NCBI RefSeq assembly: GCF_013004375.1
Contig: NZ_JABERI010000009.1
Location: 1 to 64,000, forward strand
Direction: 5' to 3'
DNA length: 64,000 bases
Source: Acinetobacter terrae
Lineage (GTDB): Bacteria > Pseudomonadota > Gammaproteobacteria > Pseudomonadales > Moraxellaceae
Position 1 is the stretch's first letter, and the number at the start of each line of letters is the position of its first letter. Under the pieces are notes generated by a model that was not told the origin of the DNA, made no database searches, and was given only the letters and a program-made list of their open reading frames with translations. This document shows, piece after piece, positions 1 through 8,534 of the stretch. The position numbers were made by a program, and so were the translations under genes.

Positions 1-190
1 ACTTCGAGTAATTTCTACCATCAATCAATGAAAATAATTTCGATCGATCAACCGGTAAAAATCCACACAAGTTGTTCTTCATAATCTCTTAATGATCTAT
101 CTTGCTCTTCATCAGAGACAAGAAGCAACAAGATAATCTCAACAACTCAACGCTTCGCGCTTCGTTCGTTTCAACATATCTCGTTGGTAT
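1..190 (-). other. Probable rRNA operon leader (5' untranscribed/processed region of 16S rRNA)
   Basis: Read on the minus strand, this stretch follows a strong promoter (198-225) and runs off the left edge. It contains an imperfect hairpin and the phrase AAGAACAACTTGTGTGGATT, which I recall from Acinetobacter rRNA leader and spacer sequences. No ORF of any size fits. I infer that 16S rRNA starts shortly beyond position 1. The rRNA gene itself is not visible, so this is inference from promoter type and remembered sequence. Confidence 0.6.
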
Positions 191-197
191 GCCGCGT

Positions 198-225
198 ATT
201 CTATACAGTTTCTAAATGGGTGCAA
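198..225 (-). promoter_or_regulatory. Strong sigma70 promoter with GC-rich discriminator, rRNA P1-like
   Basis: On the minus strand the -35 is TTGCAC (220-225) and the -10 is TAGAAT (198-203), with a 16-bp spacer. They are followed by the GC-rich discriminator ACGCGGC, which places the start near 190. Strong boxes plus a GC-rich discriminator are characteristic of stringently controlled rRNA promoters. It points away from the gene at 422-1099 and toward the window edge. Confidence 0.65.
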
Positions 226-232
226 CCCCTAT

Positions 233-372
233 TTATCAAAATAACCTAAAAACAGAATCGACTGTTTATTTTTTAAACTAAAATGCTGTTTTTCTCACTT
301 TTTAAGTCTTTTTACTGCCATTTCTTATCTCTAAAACACTAATTCCTATTTCACAACTGCATCTATAAAAAG
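233..372. other. AT-rich spacer, no gene seen
   Basis: This lies between the rRNA-type promoter and the terminator at 373-398. It is mostly A/T. I see no ORF, repeat or RNA gene. It could hold upstream (UP-element-like) A/T tracts for the promoter at 198-225. Confidence 0.4.
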
Positions 373-398
373 AAAAAACCAGCTTTGGCTAGTTTTTT
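373..398 (-). terminator. Rho-independent terminator of the DUF2057 gene
   Basis: An 11-bp stem (373-383 with 388-398, one mismatch) and a TTTG loop is flanked by A and T runs, so it can work in both directions. It sits 24 bp past the stop codon of the minus-strand gene at 422-1099. Confidence 0.75.
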
Positions 399-421
399 CT
401 TTAAATGAATGAACCCATGAA

Positions 422-1099
422 TCAGTTTGCTTGTTCAGCCAACCAAGCCATAAATTTTTGACGTTCGGCTTTATTCGAATTTTTCCACAGCTGAATCAGT
501 TGCTGATCTGCGGTATTTGCAGAATGAGTTGATACGCTAGAATTTAAGCTCGCTGGTAAAGCAGCACCTGAAATAACTGCTGCTTGTGTATAAACTGGTG
601 CTGGCTGATTCACTGGTGTTGATTTCTTTTGCGTTAAATCTGTGGCTTTTGCAAAAATGCCTTGTCCCAGCCAAGGTTTTTGCTCTGTGTTTGCACCAGT
701 TTGCTGAACCAGGATTTGTTTATTTTTATCAACCAAAGCAACGACAGGTTGTTCAGCATATTTTTTTGCAGCTTCAAAGCTTGCTGGTGCATTAATTAAA
801 TCTAATCGGTAATTTTCACCATCTTTTAATGATGGAGTCTTTATCGTTACCACACCAGACTTCACAATGTCGTGCTCACCATTCAGGTGCTCAAAATATT
901 GGGTGTAACGCACACTAATATTACTTTCACCTGCATCGACTTTATATTGATTATTCGCAGAACGGAATAATCCAGTATTAACTTCCTGATCATTTACCGC
1001 AACAATTTTGATTTCTTCAGGTGCTGTAATCGTGACCGCCGAAAATGTAGCACTACTTATCATTAATGCAGCTGCAGCAAAAGTTAATCTTAAAGCCAT
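422..1099 (-). CDS. Exported DUF2057 (YccT/CsgI-like) family protein
   Basis: 225 aa from the ATG at 1099. An upstream in-frame ATG (1138) exists, but 1099 gives a clean Sec signal peptide (MALRLTF, a hydrophobic stretch, then a TFSA-like cleavage site) and follows an A/G-rich AGAAGAGAAAG stretch. The mature part has the DUF2057 pattern: a short strand-rich start (ITAPEEIKIVAVNDQEV), then a predicted beta-rich domain. The C-terminal tail is Ser/Thr/Pro/Gln-rich and ends with a helical segment LIQLWKNSNKAERQKFMAWL. In enterobacteria the family member YccT/CsgI inhibits curli assembly in the periplasm; whether that holds here is unknown. It is monocistronic, with its own terminator downstream. 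Confidence 0.75.
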   Translation of the reverse strand: MALRLTFAAAALMISSATFSAVTITAPEEIKIVAVNDQEVNTGLFRSANNQYKVDAGESNISVRYTQYFEHLNGEHDIVKSGVVTIKTPSLKDGENYRLDLINAPASFEAAKKYAEQPVVALVDKNKQILVQQTGANTEQKPWLGQGIFAKATDLTQKKSTPVNQPAPVYTQAAVISGAALPASLNSSVSTHSANTADQQLIQLWKNSNKAERQKFMAWLAEQAN

Positions 1100-1261
1100 T
1101 CTGCTTTCTCTTCTTTCATTGTTAAAATTGAATTGCACTATGCAATGTATAAATGACGATTTTATGACAAAGCCATTTTCAATACACGAGCATTTTCAAG
1201 ACTTTGTTGAGATAAGCTTTGCAACTTCGTAGATATAAATATTGAAGTCTTTTTTAGCCAT

Positions 1262-1288
1262 AAAAAAGAGCGTGAAATAACGCTCTCT
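1262..1288 (-). terminator. Rho-independent terminator of first nitroreductase
   Basis: Stem AGAGCGT (1267-1273) with ACGCTCT (1280-1286), a 6-nt loop, then TTTTTT on the minus strand. It follows the stop at 1311. Confidence 0.85.
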
Positions 1289-1310
1289 ATAATTTTAAAT
1301 TAAGAAAAAT

Positions 1311-1904
1311 TTAGTCAAATTTCTTAAAGCGCTCTTTATCATCCATAAATGTTTTTTCTCCCGCAGGTGCTTCGATTGAGCCAAACACCAATTGAGCACG
1401 TAATCTCCAGTTTTTAGGAATATCAAAAGTCTCTGCAACTTCCTCATCAATTACAGGATGATAATGCTGCAATGAAGCCCCGACATGTTGCTCTGCCAAT
1501 GCCGTCCATACGGCAAACTGTGCAATAGCGCTTGAATGTTCTGACCATGCTGGGAAATGATCCGCATATAAAGCAAATTGTTCTTGCAACGACTTTACAA
1601 CATCTTGATCTTCGAAAAATAAAACGGTGCCATAACCAGCTGCAAAACTATTAATTTTTGCATCGGTCTTTTCAAAGGCATCTTCTGGCACCATTTTACG
1701 TAGTGTTTCACGTACGATATTCCAGAATTTGGTATGCGAATCACCATATAGCGTAACCACTCGCGACGTTTGTGAATTAAAAGCGGATGGGCTATTACGA
1801 ACCGCCTCTTTAATGATTTCTTCAATTTTATCTTGTGTTAATAGAACATTTTTACCAATTGCGTAAATCGTACGGCGTTGTTTCATCTGATCTAAAAATG
1901 ACAT
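1311..1904 (-). CDS. Nitroreductase family protein (Hbn1/Frm2-like subgroup)
   Basis: 197 aa, the usual length for the short nitroreductase subgroup that includes fungal Frm2/Hbn1 and bacterial CinD-like flavoproteins. These are FMN-dependent NAD(P)H oxidoreductases acting on nitro compounds or quinones. Seen in the sequence: the N-terminal FMN-binding RRTIYAIGK motif, NSPSAFNSQTSRVV (Ser/Asn-rich flavin phosphate site), GYGTVLFFED, and WTALAEQHVGASLQHYHP near residues 132-150. The ATG at 1904 follows the ribosome site AGAGGG. A close paralog lies 200 bp upstream at 2105-2791, separated by a terminator, so each is probably transcribed alone. The physiological substrate cannot be read from sequence. 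Confidence 0.88.
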   Translation of the reverse strand: MSFLDQMKQRRTIYAIGKNVLLTQDKIEEIIKEAVRNSPSAFNSQTSRVVTLYGDSHTKFWNIVRETLRKMVPEDAFEKTDAKINSFAAGYGTVLFFEDQDVVKSLQEQFALYADHFPAWSEHSSAIAQFAVWTALAEQHVGASLQHYHPVIDEEVAETFDIPKNWRLRAQLVFGSIEAPAGEKTFMDDKERFKKFD

Positions 1905-2056
1905 TACATAACCCTCTTCTGATTTTTGTTAAACATTATTAGGATAGATTAATCTTAGGTTAATTCTATGATGAGTGCATGACTAAAAAAGTGACATTGT
2001 GTTTTATTTATAGAACAATTTGATAAAGTATTTTTTGAATTTTATGCTTATTTAAA

Positions 2057-2093
2057 AACAAATAAAGCACCTGTAAAAAGTGCTTTATTTGTT
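2057..2093 (-). terminator. Rho-independent terminator of second nitroreductase
   Basis: A stem of at least 12 bp, CAAATAAAGCAC (2059-2070) with GTGCTTTATTTG (2080-2091), is followed on the minus strand by TTTTAAAT. It lies just past the stop at 2105. Confidence 0.85.
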
Positions 2094-2104
2094 CATAGCA
2101 TCGA

Positions 2105-2791
2105 TTAGACCAATATTCTAAATCGATCGCCATCTTGCGGATCATGTTTAAGCTCAGCGTCTTGCTCAATTGAACCAAAAACCAGTTGCGCTCGAAGCAA
2201 CCACGATGCGTCTATATTAAAATAGTCAGCAACTGTTGAATCTATACTCGGATTATAGTGTTGCAGGCAAGCGCCGATACCTGAATCAGCTAAGGCCGTC
2301 CATACCGCATATTGCGCCATGCCTGAAGTCTGTTCTGACCAAACCGGAAAATCACCCGCATTGAAAGGGATTTTCTTTTGTAATCGCTGAATGGTTTGCT
2401 GATCCTCATAAAAAAGAACCGTACCAAAACCTGCGGCACATTGGTTTATCTTCATCTCTGTACCGGCAAAAACATGCACCGCAACCAATTTTCGTTGTAC
2501 TTGTTTGACAATGTCCCAAAATTTTTCATGAGACTCCCCAAATAGCACCACGATTCGTGAACTTTGAGAATTTAAGGCAGATGGACAACTTCGTACCGCT
2601 TCCTGAATAAGTTCTGCCAAGTAGGCTTGACTATAATGAACCTTTTTACCCAGCACATAGATGCTACGACGTTTTTTCAAATGATCAACAAAAGTAAGTT
2701 CGTGTATTTCTTCAGCAGCCCGTTTTTTAAGCTTAAAATCTTTGGTGATATCTGCCGTCAGGACATGACCAATTTTTTCTAACAATGCCAC
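2105..2791 (-). CDS. Nitroreductase family protein, paralog of 1311-1904 with N-terminal extension
   Basis: 228 aa from the GTG at 2791, chosen because GGGGAG stands 7 nt upstream. A TTG at 2806 is possible but would put that site inside the coding sequence. The core repeats the motifs of the neighbouring paralog: KKRRSIYVLGK, SCPSALNSQSSRIV, GFGTVLFYED and WTALADSGIGACLQHYNP. About 30 residues precede the core (lysine-rich, predicted helix) with no counterpart in the paralog. It probably reduces quinones or nitroaromatics with FMN. Its own terminator follows. The pair looks like a local duplication that has diverged. Confidence 0.85.
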   Translation of the reverse strand: MALLEKIGHVLTADITKDFKLKKRAAEEIHELTFVDHLKKRRSIYVLGKKVHYSQAYLAELIQEAVRSCPSALNSQSSRIVVLFGESHEKFWDIVKQVQRKLVAVHVFAGTEMKINQCAAGFGTVLFYEDQQTIQRLQKKIPFNAGDFPVWSEQTSGMAQYAVWTALADSGIGACLQHYNPSIDSTVADYFNIDASWLLRAQLVFGSIEQDAELKHDPQDGDRFRILV

Positions 2792-2919
2792 AGCAGTACT
2801 CCCCAATACGAATGCCCAAGCTTTTAATATCCTTTGATTCTAATCGTTTCCAGAGGACTTCTTTGAATAAGTTATTTTTAGATGTTGTTTTTTAAATCAA
2901 ACAATTAGCTTAAAAACAA

Positions 2920-2943
2920 CAAACTCCGCACTTGGCGGAGTTT
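2920..2943 (-). terminator. Rho-independent terminator of ftsY
   Basis: A perfect 9-bp stem AAACTCCGC (2921-2929) with GCGGAGTTT (2935-2943), loop ACTTG, is followed by a T-rich run on the minus strand. Confidence 0.85.
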
Positions 2944-2962
2944 ATGTGAAACATCAAGCATT

Positions 2963-4066
2963 TTACTTTTCTGTTTCAAATAATGCTGCAACAAACGATT
3001 TTGCCGAAAACGGACGTAAATCGTCGATTTTTTCACCCACACCAATAAAACGAATCGGCACATGGGTACGACTGGCAATATTAAACAGCACACCCCCCTT
3101 AGCCGTACCATCAAGTTTAGTAATGGTAAGTCCGGTTAGGCCAACTGCCTCATCAAACATTTCGACTTGATTAATGGCATTTTGACCTGTACCCGCATCG
3201 ACCACCAACATAATTTCATGCGGTGCTGTTGCATCAATTTTTTGCATCACACGTTTAACTTTGGTGAGCTCTTGCATCAAGTGACTTTTATTATGTAAAC
3301 GTCCCGCAGTATCGGCAATCAAAACATCAACACCTTTAGCACGCGCACTTTCAAAGGCATCAAAAATCACTGACGCACTATCCGCACCATGACCTTGTGC
3401 AACCACTGCAATATTATTACGATCACCCCAAATTTGAAGCTGTTCTGTTGCTGCGGCACGGAATGTATCACCCGCTGCCAGCATCACTTTCTTACCTTCA
3501 CCTTGTAAGCGTTTTGCCAGCTTGCCAATGGTTGTGGTTTTCCCCACACCATTAACGCCCACCACCAAAATAACAAACGGCGCTTTATTTGGATCAATGT
3601 GTAAAGGCTTGACACGTGGAGCAAGGATCGCCACCAGCTCTTCTTGTAAAGCTTTATACAACGAATGTGAATAGATCAAATCGCCACGTGTGGTACGTTC
3701 AGTTAAATTGGCAATAATGGTTTTCGTTGCCTCTACACCGATATCCGCAACCAGTAATTGCTCTTCAACTTCCTCTAATAATTCATCATCGATTTCTTTA
3801 CCACCGATCAGAATATTCACCATGCCATCAGCAAGGTTTTTACGGGTTTTGGTTAAGCCCACTTTCATGCGGCTAAAAAAGCCACTCTTAGATGCATCAT
3901 CTTGCTCAGTTTCTGTGGCTACAGGCGCAGAAACACTTGCTTGTTCTTGTTTTGGAGCTTCAACAATAGGTACATTTACCGCAGGTAAATTCGGTAAAGT
4001 GACATCGTCATCCCCGATATCAGCATCAATCAAAAATTTATTTTGCCCATTAGATTGCTGTTGCAT
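2963..4066 (-). CDS. ftsY: Signal recognition particle receptor FtsY
   Basis: 367 aa. FtsY is the membrane-associated GTPase that docks SRP-ribosome complexes at the inner membrane. An acidic, low-complexity A region (about 1-60) is followed by the helical N domain (about 62-150) and the G domain. The G motifs are complete: P-loop [10 protein letters not shown] at 170-179, DTFRAAA, DTAGR and [10 protein letters not shown], with the closing [12 protein letters not shown] motif. The A region is short compared with E. coli (497 aa), as usual outside enterics. The ATG follows AAGGA. It is monocistronic here, divergent from the M16 protease pair. Confidence 0.97.
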   Translation of the reverse strand: MQQQSNGQNKFLIDADIGDDDVTLPNLPAVNVPIVEAPKQEQASVSAPVATETEQDDASKSGFFSRMKVGLTKTRKNLADGMVNILIGGKEIDDELLEEVEEQLLVADIGVEATKTIIANLTERTTRGDLIYSHSLYKALQEELVAILAPRVKPLHIDPNKAPFVILVVGVNGVGKTTTIGKLAKRLQGEGKKVMLAAGDTFRAAATEQLQIWGDRNNIAVVAQGHGADSASVIFDAFESARAKGVDVLIADTAGRLHNKSHLMQELTKVKRVMQKIDATAPHEIMLVVDAGTGQNAINQVEMFDEAVGLTGLTITKLDGTAKGGVLFNIASRTHVPIRFIGVGEKIDDLRPFSAKSFVAALFETEK

Positions 4067-4223
4067 GCCGAATCCTTGAAAAGCATTGCGTTGAAAAACA
4101 AGGATTCTAGCATAGATTTCCTTTGCAATCCCCAGTAGACGTACAACACACCAAAAACGAACAACTCCGCCTTGCTTTCAAACAGGAATTTCTTAAAAAT
4201 AATCATAAATACAATTAATCACT

Positions 4224-5630
4224 TTGGTAAATATTGTGCTCAAAATTTACGTCTCACTTTTTCCAAAGCTGTCTTTTTTTAAAAAACATATTTTACCCAT
4301 GGGCTTTGCCTTGCTCTCAATGCAAATCCCATGGGTTCATGCCGAGACACGGAGTGAGTTAGCACGCACCACCTTTGAAACCACGCTTAAAAATGGCTTA
4401 AAAGTGATTATTCGCGAAGACCATCGCTCACCCATGGTCATGACGCAAATTTGGTACGGTGTGGGCAGTAGTGATGAATCAGGTAACTTATTGGGAATTT
4501 CCCACGTTCTAGAACATATGATGTTTAAAGGCACCAATAAAGTTCCCAATGACGAATTTACCCGTTTAAGCCGTATTTATGGCGGCAGTATCAATGCTTC
4601 AACTTTTACCAATTACACCAATTATTATCAGCTTTATCCGAAAACCTATTTACCGATGGCTTTAGAGCTTGAAGCGGATCGCATGAGCAACTTGCTGTTA
4701 CGTCAGCAAGATTTCGATCCAGAAATCAAAGTAGTAATGGAAGAACGGCGCTTACGCACAGATGACAATCCGAGATCGCTTGCATTTGAACGATTTAAAT
4801 GGATTGCTTACCCCACCAGTCATTATCGACAACCCGTGATTGGGCACATGAAAAATCTTCAAAACATTCAGCTTGAAGATGTCAAAAAATGGTATCGCGA
4901 CTGGTATACCCCAAATAATGCCATATTGATTATTGTTGGTGATGTCGATTCTGAGAGTACCTTGCTGCAAGTACAAAAGTATTTTGGCGACATTCCCGCC
5001 AGAAAAACACCACCCAGAAATGACGTATTAGAGTTTGACCGCATTGGTTACCGCCACATGGAACTCAACTTACCTGTACAAGTGCCAAATTTATATATGG
5101 CTTGGAATGTCCGTTCACTAGTGACCGCCAAAAATCCACAAGATGCCTATGCACTAACGATTATCAAAAGTTTGCTGGATAGTGGTATTTCTTCACGACT
5201 GCAAAATCGACTCATCCGTGACCAGAAAATTTTGACCGCAATCAGTGTTTCGTATGATCCCTATAGTCGTGGAGACAGCTTACTCAGTATTTCCGCATTA
5301 CCTGCTGATGGCGTGAGTTTGCAAGAGGCTGAAAAAGCCATTCAAACTGAAATTGATTTATTAAAAACCGAACTGATTAAACCCGAAGAAGTTGAACGTG
5401 TGACTGCTAAATTCGTTTCTAATTTAGTCTATAGCCAAGATGACATTGCTGGCCAAGCCAAAATGATCGGCAACTTAGAAATCAATGGTTTAAGTTTTCG
5501 CTTAATGGATGAACTTCCAAAACATTTTGAAACTGTAACACCTCAAGATATTCAACGCGTGGCGAATATTTATTTTACCCGTGACAATCTCAGTACTTTA
5601 TATCTTTCTCCCGAAAATAAAGCACAATAA
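4224..5630 (+). CDS. Secreted M16 family zinc peptidase (catalytic subunit)
   Basis: Up to 468 aa. A Sec signal peptide (lysines, then GFALLSMQIPWVHA) ends just before ETRSELA. The M16 signature HVLEH is at residues 94-98 of the longest form, with a downstream glutamate-rich helix (ALELEADRMS) that supplies the third zinc ligand. Two M16 domains follow in order. The start is uncertain: TTG 4224, GTG 4236 and ATG 4299 are all in frame and none has a good ribosome site. The next gene, 11 bp downstream, encodes an M16 protein without the zinc motif, as in known two-subunit bacterial M16B peptidases. It probably degrades peptides in the periplasm. Confidence 0.87.
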   Translation: MVNIVLKIYVSLFPKLSFFKKHILPMGFALLSMQIPWVHAETRSELARTTFETTLKNGLKVIIREDHRSPMVMTQIWYGVGSSDESGNLLGISHVLEHMMFKGTNKVPNDEFTRLSRIYGGSINASTFTNYTNYYQLYPKTYLPMALELEADRMSNLLLRQQDFDPEIKVVMEERRLRTDDNPRSLAFERFKWIAYPTSHYRQPVIGHMKNLQNIQLEDVKKWYRDWYTPNNAILIIVGDVDSESTLLQVQKYFGDIPARKTPPRNDVLEFDRIGYRHMELNLPVQVPNLYMAWNVRSLVTAKNPQDAYALTIIKSLLDSGISSRLQNRLIRDQKILTAISVSYDPYSRGDSLLSISALPADGVSLQEAEKAIQTEIDLLKTELIKPEEVERVTAKFVSNLVYSQDDIAGQAKMIGNLEINGLSFRLMDELPKHFETVTPQDIQRVANIYFTRDNLSTLYLSPENKAQ

Positions 5631-5641
5631 CGGAATTTTAC

Positions 5642-7225
5642 ATGTTGAAGCTACGCCATATTGTTTTACTCAGTTCTATTGTTGCTGCTCAATTTGCAAT
5701 TGCCGATGTGGACTTAAATAACGTTAGCGATGACAATCCGACCCATTTGATTTCGATCCCCCTTTTACAAAGTTTAAAAATCAATAATAAGCAGCTTCAA
5801 TTACGCGCTCCTTATGTTCATGAGCTGAAAAATCGCTATAAAGTCCGTACCCTGTTTGTAGAATCACAAGATCTCCCCATGGTCGATATTCAACTGACAT
5901 TTAATGCAGGTGCAGCACGGGATGAAGAGATCGCTCCAGGTTTGTATGGTATTGCCAATATGGCGGCAAAGCTGATTGATGAAGGCACAGAAAAATATAC
6001 CGCCAACGACATTGCCCGTGCTTTTGAACGGGTTGGTGCTCAATTTAGTGCCCAAGCTTACCGGGATATGTTCGTTGTAAAATTAAGGGTGCTCTCTGAC
6101 CCTAAAAAACTTGAGCCGGCTTTAGGCATGATGATGGAAGTTTTAAATCATTCGAGTTTCAAAAAATCGAGTATTAATTTGGTATTAAGCAATACTCAGG
6201 TGGGTCAAAAGCAGATCCAGGAAAGCCCAAGCCGGATGATGAATGTTCAGTTTTATCGCGCTTTGTATGGAAAGCATCCCTATGCAGAACCCATTACCGG
6301 AACACAACGTAGTATCAGTAAAATAACCCCGGTACAACTGAAACAATTTAGTGATCAATTTCTGGTGGCACAAAATCTGAATATCGCCATTACCGGTCAA
6401 CTCAATGCCAAACAAGCACTACAACTTTCTGAACGCATTGCTGGCAATTTAAAACAGGGCGAAAAAGCCAAGCCGCTGGCTCAACCACTCGACAAATCGG
6501 CTTTCGATATTCGCCACATGACCTTCAACTCTAGCCAAGCGCATGTGATTATGGGGCATTTAGGCACCACACGATTTGATCCAGATCGTTTAGCCTTAGA
6601 AGTTGCCAATCAAATGTTTGGTGGGAGTGGTTTTAATTCTATCTTGATGAAAGAGCTGCGGGTTAAACGAGGTTATACCTATGGGGCTTATAGTTCGTTT
6701 TCATTTAGCCAGGTTCCCGGCACTTTTAGTTTTAGTTACTCAACCCGACAAGACCAACTACTCGACAGCATACAAGTTGCTCATCAGGCTTTGGTCAATT
6801 TTGTACAGCAACCGATTGACCAAAAACAGCTGGAAGAAACCAAAGCTGGAATGTTACGGGCTTTTCCAAATAATTATAGTAGCAATGCCAATATTAATGC
6901 CCAGTTAGGCTCAATGGGTTTTTACAACCAAACTGCCGATTATTTGAATGAGTACCCACAATTATTAGAGAAAATAACTGCGCAAGATATACAAAATGCG
7001 ATCCGGAAACATCTGCATCCTGAACGCTTAACACTCATTGTGGTCAATGACAAATTAGATAAACAGGCTTTGCAAACAACACTCAATCAAAATCTGCTTC
7101 CACATGTCCCTACGCTTCCTTCACCCTCAATAAAACAGACACCTAAAACAATTATTGCTCCGCCTGCAAAGGAGGTAATTGATGTGCCAGCGTCATTTCC
7201 AACTGATGCGCCTGCATCAATTTAA
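5642..7225 (+). CDS. Secreted M16 family protein lacking zinc site (substrate-binding subunit)
   Basis: 527 aa with a signal peptide (MLKLRHIVLLSSIVAAQFAIA, about 21 aa). At the place of the HxxEH motif it has ANMAAKLIDEG, so no zinc can be bound in the standard way. The C-terminal M16 domain keeps KRGYTYGAYSSF, the Arg/Tyr substrate-binding motif of the non-catalytic half. The tail (about 490-527) is Pro-rich. It follows the catalytic M16 gene by 11 bp, so the two are probably co-transcribed and form one heterodimer. Its last 74 bp overlap the convergent small gene at 7152-7472. Confidence 0.87.
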   Translation: MLKLRHIVLLSSIVAAQFAIADVDLNNVSDDNPTHLISIPLLQSLKINNKQLQLRAPYVHELKNRYKVRTLFVESQDLPMVDIQLTFNAGAARDEEIAPGLYGIANMAAKLIDEGTEKYTANDIARAFERVGAQFSAQAYRDMFVVKLRVLSDPKKLEPALGMMMEVLNHSSFKKSSINLVLSNTQVGQKQIQESPSRMMNVQFYRALYGKHPYAEPITGTQRSISKITPVQLKQFSDQFLVAQNLNIAITGQLNAKQALQLSERIAGNLKQGEKAKPLAQPLDKSAFDIRHMTFNSSQAHVIMGHLGTTRFDPDRLALEVANQMFGGSGFNSILMKELRVKRGYTYGAYSSFSFSQVPGTFSFSYSTRQDQLLDSIQVAHQALVNFVQQPIDQKQLEETKAGMLRAFPNNYSSNANINAQLGSMGFYNQTADYLNEYPQLLEKITAQDIQNAIRKHLHPERLTLIVVNDKLDKQALQTTLNQNLLPHVPTLPSPSIKQTPKTIIAPPAKEVIDVPASFPTDAPASI

Positions 7226-7472
7226 AGTATTGACCATAAGGAACCTGATGCTGCTGCATCAGTAGCAAGGCCATTTCTTGGGTATCGGGATAATTGGCTT
7301 GGGATGAAAGTTTCACAATATTTTCAAATTGTGTCACTGAAATTGGTCGATGCAGGGCAATTAAAGCAAGGGTTAATATAATTGCGATAATCGTAACAAT
7401 GAGCACGTTATAAACATTTTCAAGCTTTATTTCAGATTTTAATTGAACAATTTTTTGTATAGCGATATGCAT
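7152..7472 (-). CDS. Small single-span membrane protein, unknown function
   Basis: 106 aa. One clear membrane segment (about 22-41, VLIVTIIAIILTLALIAL) follows a lysine-rich start, and a soluble Gln-rich C-terminal part includes PDTQEMALLLMQQHQVPYGQYFKLMQAH. I do not recognise the family. The start is supported by GAGGT ahead of the ATG. That site lies in a perfect 6-bp hairpin (7476-7495). The 3' end overlaps the convergent M16 gene by 74 bp, which is unusual but tolerable because the reading frames are on opposite strands. It is probably real, given the start signals and membrane segment. Confidence 0.6.
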   Translation of the reverse strand: MHIAIQKIVQLKSEIKLENVYNVLIVTIIAIILTLALIALHRPISVTQFENIVKLSSQANYPDTQEMALLLMQQHQVPYGQYFKLMQAHQLEMTLAHQLPPLQAEQ

Positions 7473-7578
7473 AACCTACCTCGAACTCAAGGTAGTGTAT
7501 GGTGAGGTAAAAATAAGTACAAGCAGATTTGCTCAATTTCCAAGCACTTGTAGCAGAAATTGAGCAATCCTCAATTGC

Positions 7579-7938
7579 TTATCCTATTACGTTTCTGATC
7601 ACTGCAAAGTAAAGTACCAACGCAATAATCCCCAATACCAGCGCAATTGCAAAAACCCCGACACCTCTTTCTGAATCAACTGGATGTAGTTCGTCATCAT
7701 CCGCAACACGCTTTAACTCGCCATTATAAACATCATAAAATTGTTCACGTTGTTGTGGATCCAACTGACGGGTAAAATCATAAACTCTTTTGCGTTGAGC
7801 CAAACAAAAATTACCCAGATGAATTTCCTGATGAAAAATTGCTTCGTCTAAATTTTTGCGATGTTGATGAGCGAGCTCAATAATTTGAGCTTCTGTTGGA
7901 GGCAAATCAAAATTCAAACCATCTAATGTTTTTGTCAT
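7579..7938 (-). CDS. Small tail-anchored-like membrane protein, unknown function
   Basis: 119 aa. A soluble, charged N-terminal part (about 1-90), with His/Gln-rich helices, is followed by one C-terminal membrane segment VFAIALVLGIIALVLYFAV ending in RNVIG. There is no signal peptide, so the N-terminal part should be cytoplasmic. The ATG follows a strong AAGGAG. I do not recognise a domain. It shares strand and type (one membrane span, short) with the gene at 7152-7472, 106 bp downstream. Confidence 0.7.
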   Translation of the reverse strand: MTKTLDGLNFDLPPTEAQIIELAHQHRKNLDEAIFHQEIHLGNFCLAQRKRVYDFTRQLDPQQREQFYDVYNGELKRVADDDELHPVDSERGVGVFAIALVLGIIALVLYFAVIRNVIG

Positions 7939-8162
7939 GTTATTCTCCTTATACTTAACAATTTCCGTATATCTATATTAATAAAAAATCATTTTGTGCA
8001 TTGTTTAATCATGTAAACTTGAATTATTAACACCTACCCAGATATATTGTTTGACAATTTAGGTTTAATGTAATATTAATTTAATAATACCAAGTTAAAT
8101 TAGTATCAAGACGAACTTAAAAGTCTTACACTAGCAATCATAATTACAATAAGGAGTTTAAT

Positions 8163-8396
8163 ATGATTCAACAACTCTCTCATCAAGACTTAGAACATGC
8201 ATATGCAGATGCAGTAAACACTATTCAATCTCAAATGAATTTTGCAGATGCGGTTCAAAAATTGGAAGAAGTCGCTCGTGCTGGGCATGGTAAAGCAGCA
8301 TTGTTCCTAGCAGAACTCTATTATCAAGGTTTCCGTGTAGAACGAGACTCGCTAAAAGCACAATATTGGCAGAACTTAGCCACCATGCAAGCTTAA
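8163..8396 (+). CDS. Small Sel1-like repeat protein
   Basis: 77 aa. One and a half Sel1/TPR-like helical repeats: AVQKLEEVARAGHGKAALFL, then AELYYQGFRVERDSLKAQYWQ, with the GHGKAA and the YW positions typical of Sel1 units. There is no signal peptide. AAGGAG precedes the ATG at the right distance. It has its own terminator and is monocistronic. It is probably a small protein-protein interaction module; the partner is unknown. Confidence 0.75.
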   Translation: MIQQLSHQDLEHAYADAVNTIQSQMNFADAVQKLEEVARAGHGKAALFLAELYYQGFRVERDSLKAQYWQNLATMQA

Positions 8397-8399
8397 CCA

Positions 8400-8423
8400 A
8401 ACGTCACTAAGGTGGCGTTTTTT
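8400..8423 (+). terminator. Rho-independent terminator of Sel1-like gene
   Basis: Stem AACGTCAC (8400-8407) with GTGGCGTT (8412-8419), loop TAAG, ends in six T. Confidence 0.8.
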
Positions 8424-8534
8424 AATGCCTATTGTTTTTAAATACATATTTTCTTACATTGTTTCTCAAAGCTTACACTGAACTTTAATCTAAATTTCCT
8501 ACAATAGCTCCTGAAGTCACTAGATGCTTTTGGT

